64,000 nt of DNA from a virus: IMG/VR virus record IMGVR_UViG_3300044833_000092, positions 1 to 64,000 of that record. One strand, written 5' to 3'. Position 1 is the first letter of the stretch. Each line of letters starts with the position of its first letter. Below, piece after piece: positions 34,303 to 41,628 of the stretch. A program made the translations under genes and the position numbers. Below the pieces are notes generated by a model. The model was given only the letters and a program-made list of their open reading frames with translations, ran no database searches and was not told where the DNA came from.

Positions 34303-34763
34303 TCGTCCTCCGGATGGTTGTCGCTGCTGATCGACGGCCTGTAGTCCTCGATCATCTTGGCGATGGCGCTCACGTCGCCGGCGAACTGGCTGGTCATGTT
34401 CCGCTGCTTGATTGCAGCCTCGCGGATTTTTCCGTGAAGCTCGTTGACGTGACCGTAGGCGTTCTTGGCCGCCTCCCGCAGTTCCATGTTCGTCTCCATG
34501 ATGACGCGCAGGACATTGACGAGCCGGGCCGCCTCAGCCGCCGGCATGGGGCCGGTTGGCTTGTAGAGATTGAGCAAGCTGGGCCGCCCGCTGGTGATGG
34601 CAATGACAACCTCTTGCGTGGCACAGTGGACAAGCTCGGTCAGGTCGTCCAGGTTCCGCATCCGGAACGACTTGACCGTATCTGGTGCGGCGTCCACGTC
34701 AGCGAGTCCTTTCTTGGCGGTCGTGTGACCCTTGCTGTCGGTGCGCGTGATGAACTTTCCCAT
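34299..34763 (-). CDS. unknown helical protein
   Basis: A 154-residue protein starting MGKFITRTDSKGHTTAK with AGGA in the leader. Helical, with a probable coiled coil (NVLRVIMETNMELREAAKN). The stop overlaps the next ATG (ATGA). A strong hairpin of family B lies 29 bases upstream of the start. Function unknown. Confidence 0.7.
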   Translation of the reverse strand: MGKFITRTDSKGHTTAKKGLADVDAAPDTVKSFRMRNLDDLTELVHCATQEVVIAITSGRPSLLNLYKPTGPMPAAEAARLVNVLRVIMETNMELREAAKNAYGHVNELHGKIREAAIKQRNMTSQFAGDVSAIAKMIEDYRPSISSDNHPEDE

Positions 34764-34791
34764 TGGGCCGTCCTCATGGTGCCTGTGGTTG

Positions 34792-34825
34792 GCCCATCCT
34801 ATTGCGGCACCGCAATAGGATGGGC
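34792..34825. repeat. family B symmetric variant with complementary flanks
   Basis: Core CTATTGCGGCACCGCAATAG at 34799-34818 extended by GCCCATC and GATGGGC to a 16-bp stem with a CA loop. It lies between two genes, seven bases from the upstream gene's stop. Confidence 0.96.
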
Positions 34826-34831
34826 GACGGC

Positions 34832-35179
34832 TCAGCCGTCAAACGGAATCGTTGTCGGCTTCTTCGGCAGCTTACTGATATCGTTGCGCTCGATGCCCTC
34901 GCACAGCGCCAGGCGCACCAGTGTGTCCCACGATATCAGCCAGAAGTTGCCCGTCTGATTGGACTGGATGATCGGCAGACCGTTCAGGCCCATCGATATC
35001 TCGTAGGTCCACTTAGGTCGATTGGGATTCTCCAGTTGTCCCACGACCCGCCGGGGCGGTTCCAGCTTCTCGTCATACACTTGGCCCAGGGGGGCCGGAT
35101 AGCTCGTCGGCGGAGCGCTCCAATTGGGGCGACGGGGCGCTTCCGGCAGACTTGGCTTGGCCGCGCGACGCTTCGCCAT
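34832..35179 (-). CDS. small protein, paralogue of the next upstream gene
   Basis: A 115-residue protein; GGAGG lies four bases before the second of two consecutive ATGs. The C-terminal 45 residues (TGNFWLISWDTLVRLAL, then CEGIERND) match the pattern TG..F.I.W....LA..EG.E.ND of the neighbouring gene. The N-terminus is basic and Pro-rich and is encoded in another frame of that gene's tail. Function unknown. Confidence 0.65.
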   Translation of the reverse strand: MAKRRAAKPSLPEAPRRPNWSAPPTSYPAPLGQVYDEKLEPPRRVVGQLENPNRPKWTYEISMGLNGLPIIQSNQTGNFWLISWDTLVRLALCEGIERNDISKLPKKPTTIPFDG

Positions 35180-35477
35180 CATCCCTCCCGACGCCGGGTA
35201 AGCCGGGGTTCTGTTCCCGCGGCAAACCTTCCGGCAGTTCGTCGTTCAACTCAACGCCCTCGCCCACGGCCAGAGCGTAGAAATCCTTCCATCCTATGAA
35301 GAACACTTTGCCCGTCTTGACGGAGCGGAGCCCGACGCCGGCGGCCGACTTGCCGAAGATGGCCAGCATGTCTTGGCCGCCGCCGGTCCAGTAGCCGAGG
35401 TCTTGCCAGTCGGAAGGCATCGTGGTGCCTTTGGGATGCAACTCTCCGAGCCCGGTCGCTCGCGTAATGCTTGCCAT
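35073..35477 (-). CDS. small protein, paralogue of the downstream gene
   Basis: A 134-residue protein with AGGAGG five bases before the ATG. The middle (TGKVFFIGWKDFYALAV, then GEGVELND) shares its pattern with the gene at 34832-35179, so the two are probably a tandem duplication. The last 50 residues are a low-complexity tail that overlaps the next gene by 107 bases. Confidence 0.65.
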   Translation of the reverse strand: MASITRATGLGELHPKGTTMPSDWQDLGYWTGGGQDMLAIFGKSAAGVGLRSVKTGKVFFIGWKDFYALAVGEGVELNDELPEGLPREQNPGLPGVGRDDGEASRGQAKSAGSAPSPQLERSADELSGPPGPSV

Positions 35478-35486
35478 GCGAACCTC

Positions 35487-35915
35487 CTAAAGAACTTTGG
35501 TCTTACTGCCGAACTCCATTATCACCACGTCGCCGGAGCCGCTGGTCGCCTCGAAGTGCATAGCCTTGAAGAAATTCGCGGCTCCAGGCAGGAGACAATA
35601 GGGCACTTCCACCACGACTTGCACGCCGTCGCCGTGGCCCTGGATTAACAGTTGCTCCAGCAACTGCCGGCCTATGGCCATGCGCCACCAGTCGGGGTGG
35701 ACCGTTAGATGCTTGATGATGCAGACGCCCGCGGCCTGTTCCCAGGAGAGCCAGCCGCGGACGCTCTGGTGACAATCGACGGCGACGACGTTGTGGCGGA
35801 ACGGCTGGCGTAAACAGAACTCCACGTCGTTCATCGACAGGCACAACTTTGGGCTGACATGGCGGTGCGCCGCCCACTCCAATTCATGAACTTGCCATGC
35901 GTCACGCCACTTCAT
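35487..35915 (-). CDS. GNAT-family acetyltransferase-like protein
   Basis: A 142-residue protein starting MKWRDAWQVHELEWAAH. CIIKHLTVHPDWWRMAIGRQ matches the strand and acetyl-CoA pyrophosphate-binding loop of GNAT enzymes, and ANFFKAMHFEAT matches the C-terminal part of the fold. Length is typical. Phage GNAT proteins can modify host proteins or tRNA; the substrate here is unknown. The start overlaps the upstream gene by 14 bases. Confidence 0.72.
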   Translation of the reverse strand: MKWRDAWQVHELEWAAHRHVSPKLCLSMNDVEFCLRQPFRHNVVAVDCHQSVRGWLSWEQAAGVCIIKHLTVHPDWWRMAIGRQLLEQLLIQGHGDGVQVVVEVPYCLLPGAANFFKAMHFEATSGSGDVVIMEFGSKTKVL

Positions 35916-36216
35916 CGCCCTCACCTTTGTCTCCGGCACGATCAGCCTCCCTTTGCCCAGGTGTCGGATTTCCACCACCCTTTAGGATATTGATACTCTC
36001 GGTCAGAGCGGTGAGCAAGCCTTCGGCTTCGGCCAGCGGCAGCACCGCCGAGAACGGCGAGCGATCGTGGGTAGCTACGGTGACGCAGACGCCACTGATG
36101 CCAGAAACGACCGCGATACCCATATGGTATGGCCAGCCAAGCCGAATGCGTTTCGCCTCTGCACCGTCGGCCAGGAGCATTAGCCTGACCTTTTGTTGCT
36201 GGTGAGTCAGCTTCAT
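35902..36216 (-). CDS. small protein carrying an in-frame family A insert
   Basis: A 104-residue protein starting MKLTHQQQKVRLMLLAD. A compact alpha/beta domain (residues 1-78, with GIAVVSGISGVCVTVATHD) is followed by GGGNPTP at 80-86, encoded by a family-A repeat, then a charged tail. The insert marks a domain-tail boundary. AAGGA lies in the leader. Function unknown. Confidence 0.7.
   Translation of the reverse strand: MKLTHQQQKVRLMLLADGAEAKRIRLGWPYHMGIAVVSGISGVCVTVATHDRSPFSAVLPLAEAEGLLTALTESINILKGGGNPTPGQREADRAGDKGEGDEVA
35960..35979 (-). repeat. family A repeat (CCGACACC subtype) inside a coding sequence
   Basis: On the minus strand GGTGGTGGAAATCCGACACC, in frame at residues 80-86 of the gene at 35902-36216. 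Confidence 0.93.
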
Positions 36217-36245
36217 CGGAGTGATCCTTGGAGCGCCGAGGGGAA

Positions 36246-36279
36246 GCCCGGCCTATTGCGGCGCACCAATAGGCCGGGC
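36246..36279 (+). repeat. family B hairpin with complementary flanks
   Basis: Core at 36253-36272 extended by GCCCGGC and GCCGGGC to a 13-bp stem. It lies between the gene at 36285 and the one starting at 36216. Confidence 0.96.
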
Positions 36280-36284
36280 AGTCC

Positions 36285-36980
36285 TCACGCGACCTGGGTG
36301 CCGGCGGCGATCTTGAGCTTGTGATCCTCGATCAGCTTGGCGTCGGCCATGCTCAGGTTGCCCATCATGGTCAACAGTTCCAAGCTGTGCTTCCAGAGAT
36401 TGGCGATGGCGTCGAAGGTCGGGCGATAGGCGAACGCCAGACGCATCCGGTCGCCATCGGGAAGCTCCAGCTTCTCAACGGTGGCGTAAGCCTTGTCGGC
36501 ATCGCCGCCGGCACCGGCCATCGCCGTGCAGATAGCGCTGGCCCGGTAGTGCCAGTCGGCCCAGGAGCGGCGATTGAAGTAGCGTGAGCCATACTCAACC
36601 ACCTTATACTGCTTCTTGTGGGCCTCATCGAACTGCTCGTACAGGCCAGTCGCCAGGAAAATGGCGAACGCTTCCGGACCCTGGCCGGCGTGCAAACCAT
36701 AGTGGTGGACGTGGCCTTTCTCGGCGTCGGTGTACAGCACCACCATGTCCGAATAGGTGGACGCCTTGGGCTTGTTCCAAAACTCGCCCGGCTTCTTCGG
36801 GTTGGTCGTCTGCGACATGAAGCGCTGCCGCCCCTTGGCGGCCCCGCGGGTCGCTGTCTCGGTCCAGAAGCGGATGCGGCAGCGCAGGGTAAACCCGAAC
36901 GGATAATCCTCAACGACATGCGCCGTCTCGGGGGACGTGGCCCCCAGGATGATGACGGCCCCTTTGGCTTCTTCGCTCAT
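36285..36980 (-). CDS. unknown early-region protein
   Basis: A 231-residue protein starting MSEEAKGAVIILGATSP, with GAGGA before the ATG. The sequence CRIRFWTETATRGAAKG, then TTNPKKPGEFWNKPK and a helical C-terminus suggest one globular domain. It is one of the larger minus-strand proteins, so it may have a central early role, such as DNA binding. Family not recognised. Confidence 0.7.
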   Translation of the reverse strand: MSEEAKGAVIILGATSPETAHVVEDYPFGFTLRCRIRFWTETATRGAAKGRQRFMSQTTNPKKPGEFWNKPKASTYSDMVVLYTDAEKGHVHHYGLHAGQGPEAFAIFLATGLYEQFDEAHKKQYKVVEYGSRYFNRRSWADWHYRASAICTAMAGAGGDADKAYATVEKLELPDGDRMRLAFAYRPTFDAIANLWKHSLELLTMMGNLSMADAKLIEDHKLKIAAGTQVA

Positions 36981-37011
36981 CTTGCTGTCCTCTGGTGGTG
37001 AGAAAAACTCA

Positions 37012-37031
37012 GGTGGTGGAAATCCGCCATC
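37012..37031 (+). repeat. degenerate family A repeat
   Basis: GGTGGTGGAAATCCGCCATC: left arm intact, right arm with several changes. It lies between the gene at 37033 and the next start. Confidence 0.85.
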
Positions 37032-37032
37032 C

Positions 37033-37317
37033 TTAGTCACGGTCAAGTCTATCGTGCTGACAGCCGATCTGCCCGCATTCGCCACAGTAATCTTTGCGCT
37101 TCAGTTCGATCAGGTCGTCCGGATCGACAGAGTGCTTCTTGTCGTCTCCGACTATGACGGCCACGACCTTGCCGGTCCGTTCCTCGATGCCGGTCCATTC
37201 GGTGTCGGCGTCTGGCTCAGTCTCCCAGCCTAGGATGCGGACGGCAACAGCCGGCCAGCCTCCGATCCGGAAGCTGCCCGAGAACTTTTGGTCAGCTTCG
37301 TAGTGAGCGAGCTTCAC
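37033..37317 (-). CDS. small protein with Cys-rich C-terminus
   Basis: A 94-residue protein starting at a GTG (VKLAHYEADQKFSGSFR) with AGGAGG six bases upstream; that site is fused to a family-B hairpin. Beta-rich centre, then CGECGQIGCQHDR, a probable metal site. Its leader also holds a long GC hairpin followed by TTTT. Function unknown. Confidence 0.7.
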   Translation of the reverse strand: MKLAHYEADQKFSGSFRIGGWPAVAVRILGWETEPDADTEWTGIEERTGKVVAVIVGDDKKHSVDPDDLIELKRKDYCGECGQIGCQHDRLDRD

Positions 37318-37327
37318 GATTGTCCTC

Positions 37328-37347
37328 CTATTGCGGCGCACCAATAG
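37328..37347 (+). repeat. family B hairpin overlapping a ribosome binding site
   Basis: On the minus strand CTATTGGTGCGCCGCAATAG followed by GAGG, giving AGGAGG for the GTG at 37317. Confidence 0.95.
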
Positions 37348-37353
37348 CCGCTT

Positions 37354-37398
37354 AAAACGATGCGGGGCCGGACCCACTGTGAGCCCGGCCCCGCATCG
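37354..37398 (-). terminator. intrinsic terminator or attenuator
   Basis: A perfect 14-bp stem (37358-37371 with 37385-37398) with a 13-base loop, followed on the minus strand by TTTT. It lies between the promoter-like motif at 37414-37446 and the gene starting at 37317, so it may end the upstream transcript or attenuate the downstream one. Confidence 0.75.
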
Positions 37399-37413
37399 CA
37401 CTGTCCACAGCTC

Positions 37414-37446
37414 TATTGTCCCATAAACGCCGGAGCTAATCAAGCG
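37414..37446 (-). promoter_or_regulatory. repeated promoter-like motif (TTATGGGACAAT)
   Basis: One of four 33-base minus-strand sites that end TTATGGGACAAT[G/A] or a one-base variant. This copy overlaps the stop of the gene at 37440. Confidence 0.55.
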
Positions 37447-37706
37447 TCCGGCTTGGTCAACCCGCACGACTGGCAAGCGATATCGGGCTTGCCATTGATG
37501 GTTCCGAAGTAGTGCCATTCATGCTCGCAGGTGGCTTGCAGGATCGCTAGGGCATCGCCGCTCCGGTCGCTCTCTTTCAAGGCCGCGGTCCTTTGTCGAA
37601 GCGCAGACTTGAACTTATCCTTGAGCGCATTGAGCCTGTCCTGCTGCTCCTGACCGAGCGGCTCGGGCTCGCCGGTAAACTCGTCTCTCCAACCTACAGC
37701 CGACAT
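37440..37706 (-). CDS. small Cys/His protein
   Basis: An 88-residue protein starting MSAVGWRDEFTGEPEPL with AGGAGG seven bases before the ATG. A helix (DRLNALKDKFKSALRQR) is followed by CEHEWHYFG and CQSCGLTKPDA, a probable zinc ribbon. Function unknown. Confidence 0.7.
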   Translation of the reverse strand: MSAVGWRDEFTGEPEPLGQEQQDRLNALKDKFKSALRQRTAALKESDRSGDALAILQATCEHEWHYFGTINGKPDIACQSCGLTKPDA

Positions 37707-37725
37707 GAGAAGCCCTCCTAATTCA

Positions 37726-37745
37726 GGTGGTGGAAATCCGACACC
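37726..37745 (+). repeat. family A repeat, CCGACACC subtype
   Basis: GGTGGTGGAAATCCGACACC, directly after the stop of the gene at 37746 on the minus strand. Confidence 0.93.
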
Positions 37746-38204
37746 CTAGTTGCGGTGATGCTGACAGGTCGGATCGACGCACTTCTGATTGAACGTATCC
37801 AGGGCCGCCGAAACTTCGCGGTGCAAGCGATCGCCCTGGATGCAGAGCGAGTGACAGAAGTACGCCATCAGGTGACAGCGGGCGCTCCAGCAGGTTTCCC
37901 GCGGCGGCGAGAAGTTGCAGCCGACCGTCTCGTGAGCGAGAATGAAGTTAAAGATCAGATCGCGCAGCTCCTCGGGCGGAAGGAACTTGCGACTCTCGGG
38001 CTTGAGCTTTTCGAGCATGACTTGCAGCACGCCGATGAGGGCATCCTTGGCGTCTCCGCCCTCCTTCATGTAGCTGCCCAGGTTCGCGGCCAAGTCCTCC
38101 GTTCCAGCCAGCGGCATGTCGGCCGCCCTGGCGACATAGCCGGCCATTATGCCGATCGCCCCGGCTATGTCCTGCATGTTCTTGTGATTCAGTTCCAGAC
38201 CCAC
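37746..38204 (-). CDS. unknown helical protein
   Basis: A 152-residue protein with GTG start and AAGGAG seven bases upstream. Helical; the C-terminal third contains several Cys and His residues (ETCWSARCHLMAYFCHSLC, then CVDPTCQHH). A metal site is possible. Function unknown. Confidence 0.7.
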   Translation of the reverse strand: MGLELNHKNMQDIAGAIGIMAGYVARAADMPLAGTEDLAANLGSYMKEGGDAKDALIGVLQVMLEKLKPESRKFLPPEELRDLIFNFILAHETVGCNFSPPRETCWSARCHLMAYFCHSLCIQGDRLHREVSAALDTFNQKCVDPTCQHHRN

Positions 38205-38219
38205 AGTTTGACTCCTTCG

Positions 38220-38531
38220 TTAGTAGATGTTGACGGGCTCGTTCGGCCAGACCACCTTGCGGCTGCGCAAGAGAGCCCGGATCAAATCGTCCACGGCCAC
38301 GGCGCTCTTGATGCGCATGTACATCTGCGCCTCCAGCTTGTCACCGTCCGGCATGACGGCCAAGCCGTCGAAGCTCACCTGGACGGCCGTGGGCTTGCCG
38401 GAGCCGTCCGGCGTTGGGAACCACTGGCCGACATTGTACTCCTGAATGGCCACGAACGGCGAGCCGGGACGGATGCCGCCATGCGGCAGCACCGGCCCGT
38501 CCTCGCCGTAGATCGTTTCCCTGCTGCTCAT
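38220..38531 (-). CDS. unknown early-region protein
   Basis: A 103-residue protein starting MSSRETIYGEDGPVLPH with GGAGG five bases before the ATG. Beta-rich (TAVQVSFDGLAVMPDGD) then a helix (DDLIRALLRSRKVV). Overlaps the upstream gene's stop by four bases. Function unknown. Confidence 0.7.
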   Translation of the reverse strand: MSSRETIYGEDGPVLPHGGIRPGSPFVAIQEYNVGQWFPTPDGSGKPTAVQVSFDGLAVMPDGDKLEAQMYMRIKSAVAVDDLIRALLRSRKVVWPNEPVNIY

Positions 38532-38794
38532 GGGAACCTCCAATCGCCGCCTTCGAGCATGGCCAAGCAGCGGCGTGCAACCTTGGCCATGTAGGCTCGG
38601 CCTTGCTCCACAGTCACGTTACTCAGGTTGCCGACGCCCAAGCTGCTGGTCAGATCGCTGGCCAGCAGCTTGCGCAGCTGGCGGTGCCGCGGATCGAACT
38701 CGTCGTCAAAGACCATATTGCCGCAGGTGGAAGCGAAGGTGCCAACGGAAATCGCTATCTGCGGCAGATGGTAGCCCGCATGAAACACACTCAA
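38528..38794 (-). CDS. unknown early-region protein
   Basis: An 88-residue protein with a TTG start (TTG AGT GTG TTT); AAGGGG lies six bases upstream and the TTG overlaps the stop of the zinc-ribbon frame (TTGA). Helical C-terminus (GRAYMAKVARRCLAMLEGG). Function unknown. Confidence 0.65.
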   Translation of the reverse strand: MSVFHAGYHLPQIAISVGTFASTCGNMVFDDEFDPRHRQLRKLLASDLTSSLGVGNLSNVTVEQGRAYMAKVARRCLAMLEGGDWRFP

Positions 38795-39012
38795 GGCGCA
38801 CCCCTTTCGTCGGCGTCAGCGCACCGATCGCACTGGTAGCCCCTCTGCTGATCCTGCCGGGTCAAGACGTTCTTGGCCCCGCACGTCGGACAGTCGCAAT
38901 CCCGCGGATTGTCCCTGGTCGCAGCTCGCAACGCCGAGTTACCGCCCGGATCGGCGAACTCGCTACGGTCGTCGTCGTCGGTTTCGTCCGAGTCTCAATG
39001 TCTAACGCTCAT
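38791..39012 (-). pseudogene. zinc-ribbon gene with an early in-frame stop
   Basis: An ATG at 39012 with GGGAGA and a family-B hairpin gives MSVRH and then TGA. The same frame continues DSDETDDDDRSEFADPGG to CDCPTCGAKNVLTRQDQQRG and YQCDRCADADE, a clear two-CxxC zinc ribbon, and ends in a TTGA overlap with the next gene. Either the stop is a real mutation or sequencing error, or translation starts internally (a TTG at 38931 is available). Stop codon TGA is used normally elsewhere. Confidence 0.55.
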
Positions 39013-39024
39013 CGCTTGCTCTCC

Positions 39025-39044
39025 CTATTGCGGCGCACCAATAG
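39025..39044 (+). repeat. family B hairpin overlapping a ribosome binding site
   Basis: On the minus strand the element runs into GGGAGA, the ribosome binding site of the interrupted zinc-ribbon gene. Confidence 0.95.
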
Positions 39045-39047
39045 CGC

Positions 39048-39911
39048 CTAGTCCAAGTTGCTCCGGCTACCATCGTAGAAGAACTCGTAATCATTGGCCT
39101 CAAGGAAGTCTTCGACATGCTCCAGGTCTTCGGTGAGATATTCAATCCTCCGATAGCCGAAGCCCTCCGTGTCCTTGTTGGCTTCCTTCATAAACTCTTC
39201 CAGTTCCTTCTCCAGTTCCTCTTGGGCTTTGTCGTACTTCTCCGGGCCGTCGAGAACGATGGCCCGCATCCGCTTTACGTCCTTGGGGAACATGCCGTTC
39301 TCGTCCAGATGGTCGAGAAGCAGAGTCGTCGGGACCAGATCGCCGGACTCGGCCGCGGTGCGGCAGGTTAAAGCCATGCCGACCGTTGTGGTGTCGATGG
39401 CCGGGTTGGCAGGGCCGATAAGAGTTTCAGTCAGCCAATTCTCTACCTCCCAGCGCACATCCTCCGGCTCGAAGCTGGGGCATTCGTCTATGTCGATTAT
39501 GACTTCGCCGCGCCAGTGGTAATTACTGGGGCGGTCGCCAATGTCGATGGAGAACTCATAGCCGGCATCGTCCAGCAACTGCATCAATTCGATGATGCGC
39601 TTGCGCTGCTCCTTGGTCGTGAACTGCTTGTGATCGTCCACGTTGGACATATCGGCCAGCACGGTACGGTCCAGGCGGCCGAAGAACGCCACGCCGTCGC
39701 CCTGGCAATAACTCAGCGACCAAGTGAGCCCGTTGCACTGGACGCCGTGGCAATACTTAGCATGTTCCTTGAGCGATTCCTCAAGGCTGTCGCTGTCGCT
39801 GGAATCCCAGCTTTCTTGGAGCATCTGCGAGCCCCAGGCCAGAGCCTTAGCCTTGGCTTTCGGTTTCAACTCGCCGATCTTGTAGACCCGGCGTTTCACG
39901 GTCCTTGCCAT
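39048..39911 (-). CDS. unknown acidic early-region protein
   Basis: A 287-residue protein starting MARTVKRRVYKIGELK with AGGAG eight bases before the ATG. The frame extends upstream but that part is the out-of-frame shadow of the next gene. Contains VIIDIDECPSFEPEDVRWEV and a strongly acidic C-terminal helix (EELEKELEEFMKEANKD). DNA mimicry or protein binding is possible. Family not recognised. Confidence 0.72.
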   Translation of the reverse strand: MARTVKRRVYKIGELKPKAKAKALAWGSQMLQESWDSSDSDSLEESLKEHAKYCHGVQCNGLTWSLSYCQGDGVAFFGRLDRTVLADMSNVDDHKQFTTKEQRKRIIELMQLLDDAGYEFSIDIGDRPSNYHWRGEVIIDIDECPSFEPEDVRWEVENWLTETLIGPANPAIDTTTVGMALTCRTAAESGDLVPTTLLLDHLDENGMFPKDVKRMRAIVLDGPEKYDKAQEELEKELEEFMKEANKDTEGFGYRRIEYLTEDLEHVEDFLEANDYEFFYDGSRSNLD

Positions 39912-39922
39912 GCGAATAACTC

Positions 39923-39942
39923 CTATTGGTGCGCCGCAATAG
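39923..39942 (-). repeat. family B hairpin overlapping a ribosome binding site
   Basis: On the minus strand CTATTGCGGCGCACCAATAG followed by GAG and the cassette TTATTCGCATG of the gene at 39911. Confidence 0.95.
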
Positions 39943-39945
39943 CTC

Positions 39946-40356
39946 TTACGAGTATTGCCGGCAACCTCTGGATTCTTCGGGCACCCCCTGGTTGACCAGA
40001 ACGTAGAACTCGCTTTCGCCATCTGGCTCGGGCAGGAAGTCGGCATCGAGCCCGCGGGCGTCGAGCCATTCCATTTCCCGCAAGCACTGGTCGCCGAAGT
40101 CTTTTTGCGATTCGGCCGAAAGCTCCGCGGCCAACTCTTCGACGTGGGCGGCCGCGTCACGCGCGGCCTCTTCATTGTTGAATGGCTGATAGGCGTGCAG
40201 GTGCGTATCGGTCCCATACCAGCCGCCTTCTTCGGGGCCGCCGTAGTACGGCGCGCTCTCCATGAGGCAGACGTACCACGTCTCGGCGTTCTTGGCCTCT
40301 TTGCATACGGCATCGAATGCCTGTTGCAGGAACTGTTCCGCCATAGCATCACTCAC
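39946..40356 (-). CDS. unknown acidic protein
   Basis: A 136-residue protein. GTG at 40356 and ATG at 40344 are both possible starts, neither with a strong ribosome binding site. Aromatic N-terminal half (TWYVCLMESAPYYGGPEEG), acidic helical C-terminal half. Overlaps the end of the upstream gene, so translation is likely coupled. Function unknown. Confidence 0.65.
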   Translation of the reverse strand: MSDAMAEQFLQQAFDAVCKEAKNAETWYVCLMESAPYYGGPEEGGWYGTDTHLHAYQPFNNEEAARDAAAHVEELAAELSAESQKDFGDQCLREMEWLDARGLDADFLPEPDGESEFYVLVNQGVPEESRGCRQYS

Positions 40357-40573
40357 TTTCTAAGGGTGGTGGAAATCCGACACCTGACAACCGGACAATA
40401 GGATAACCGCAATGCGGCTTGTAGTGCAAGCCACGATAGACGACGATTGCCAACCAGATTGGAGCGTCACAAGACCAGCGATAGAGAGCCAGCGCCTCCG
40501 GCCCCTCGCACGGGTAGCCGGAGGACGCCAGTCTGAAACACAGTTCATTCAAGTCGTCAAGGACATTGGACAT
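40349..40573 (-). CDS. small protein ending in a family A-encoded tail
   Basis: A 74-residue protein starting MSNVLDDLNELCFRLAS. The C-terminus at 64-70 is GVGFPPP, encoded by a family-A repeat in the orientation opposite to the GGGNPPP copies but in the same phase, followed by LESE. The start overlaps the upstream stop by 17 bases. Function unknown. Confidence 0.62.
   Translation of the reverse strand: MSNVLDDLNELCFRLASSGYPCEGPEALALYRWSCDAPIWLAIVVYRGLHYKPHCGYPIVRLSGVGFPPPLESE
40365..40384 (+). repeat. family A repeat (CCGACACC subtype) inside a coding sequence
   Basis: Lies inside the minus-strand gene 40349-40573 and supplies its GVGFPPP residues. Confidence 0.93.
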
Positions 40574-41168
40574 GGTACGTCCCGAAGCGGCGCACGATGC
40601 GGACCGCATTAGTCCGCTTGAGAAGGCGACTGTCGCGCGGTATGACGTAAACGTCGCTCGCGCCGTTGTGGACCTTGCAGTAGAGGATGGCTTGCTGAAC
40701 TGCCGCTTCCAAACCGTAGATCGGCCCACCCTGGCCGAGGCTGCGGCTTTCGTACAACAGCTCGTAGCCCAGCAGATTGTCGCTTTCGTCCGGCTGGAGC
40801 TTGCTGTAGTCTATCGCCTGCGCCGTATTGCTGACGACTTGATCCTGAGCCGTCTCCGGATCGGGCGCTTGCAGATTGACCGTCTCACTGGGCCTGCCGT
40901 CCAGGTGGAAGAAGTTCCGATGCTCGAAGTCGCTGTGCGCTCCACCCCGGAGCCGGTGACAGAACGCGAAGTAATCGCCCTGGTCCTCGATGTTACCGTT
41001 GCGGTGGTTCAACGACCAGACGTGGCCATCCATGACATAGAAGGCACAGTTGCCGTCCTCCTCGGCACCTATCAGTTGCCCTACCGAGCGCAGGTAAACG
41101 GCGCAGTCAGCGCGGTAGTTCGCCGACCCCAACATCCCCGCTTGATACAGATGATCCTTGAACGCCAT
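40557..41168 (-). CDS. unknown early-region protein
   Basis: A 203-residue protein starting MAFKDHLYQAGMLGSAN with AGGAGG five bases before the ATG. Mixed alpha/beta with several Tyr/Asp-rich stretches (LLGYELLYESRSLGQGG) and a basic C-terminus. No motif recognised. The ribosome binding site abuts a family-B variant. Confidence 0.7.
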   Translation of the reverse strand: MAFKDHLYQAGMLGSANYRADCAVYLRSVGQLIGAEEDGNCAFYVMDGHVWSLNHRNGNIEDQGDYFAFCHRLRGGAHSDFEHRNFFHLDGRPSETVNLQAPDPETAQDQVVSNTAQAIDYSKLQPDESDNLLGYELLYESRSLGQGGPIYGLEAAVQQAILYCKVHNGASDVYVIPRDSRLLKRTNAVRIVRRFGTYHVQCP

Positions 41169-41177
41169 TGAATCCTC

Positions 41178-41197
41178 CTGTTGCGGCGCTGCAATAG
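41178..41197 (+). repeat. family B variant overlapping a ribosome binding site
   Basis: CTGTTGCGGCGCTGCAATAG. On the minus strand its end reads CAACAG and continues into GAGG for the ATG at 41168. One stem pair is lost. Confidence 0.88.
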
Positions 41198-41205
41198 CGC
41201 CTGGG

Positions 41206-41592
41206 TTAAACGACCTTGACGAACCGAACGTCGGCCGGGGCGAACCACTGAACGTCGTCGTCGTCCAGAAAGTCGTTCATGTCCCCGCCCTGGATCAGGT
41301 GACAGAGCGTATTGACGCCCTTCATCCTGAACATGGTTTCGCTGCTCTTGAGAATCCTACCGCCCTTCGTGTTGGTGACGTTCACCACTTCGATGATCTT
41401 GCCGAGCCAGCCGCTCTCGATCGAGCGGGCGAAGCGGCCGACGCACTCCTCGGGCTTCGGCTTGACATTTCGGGCGCGGATCGCGGCGAAGTCAATCACC
41501 ATGCCAGTGCCTTCACAGTTCGGGCAGTTGTCCCGCTGGACCCCCGGCTTGCAACTGCACTTGGCCCCGGTCTTGGGCTGATATGCACTCAT
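41206..41592 (-). CDS. DnaJ-type Cys-rich protein
   Basis: A 128-residue protein starting MSAYQPKTGAKCSCKPG with AGGAG eight bases before the ATG. CSCKPG and CPNCEGTG resemble the zinc-binding CxxCxGxG motif of DnaJ-type proteins, although it lacks a J domain. The remainder is a mixed alpha/beta domain with an acidic FLDDDDVQWF. Function unknown. Confidence 0.7.
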   Translation of the reverse strand: MSAYQPKTGAKCSCKPGVQRDNCPNCEGTGMVIDFAAIRARNVKPKPEECVGRFARSIESGWLGKIIEVVNVTNTKGGRILKSSETMFRMKGVNTLCHLIQGGDMNDFLDDDDVQWFAPADVRFVKVV

Positions 41593-41603
41593 GCGAAGAA
41601 CTC

Positions 41604-41623
41604 CTATTGCGGCGCGTCAATAG
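41604..41623 (+). repeat. family B variant overlapping a ribosome binding site
   Basis: CTATTGCGGCGCGTCAATAG. On the minus strand it ends in CAATAG and runs into GAG of the gene at 41592. Confidence 0.93.
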
Positions 41624-41628
41624 ACGGC

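Noticed and set aside
38980-39012. Reassigned TGA codon, suggested by the interrupted zinc-ribbon gene.
   Set aside because: TGA ends many other genes here in four-base overlaps with the next start, so it is a normal stop.
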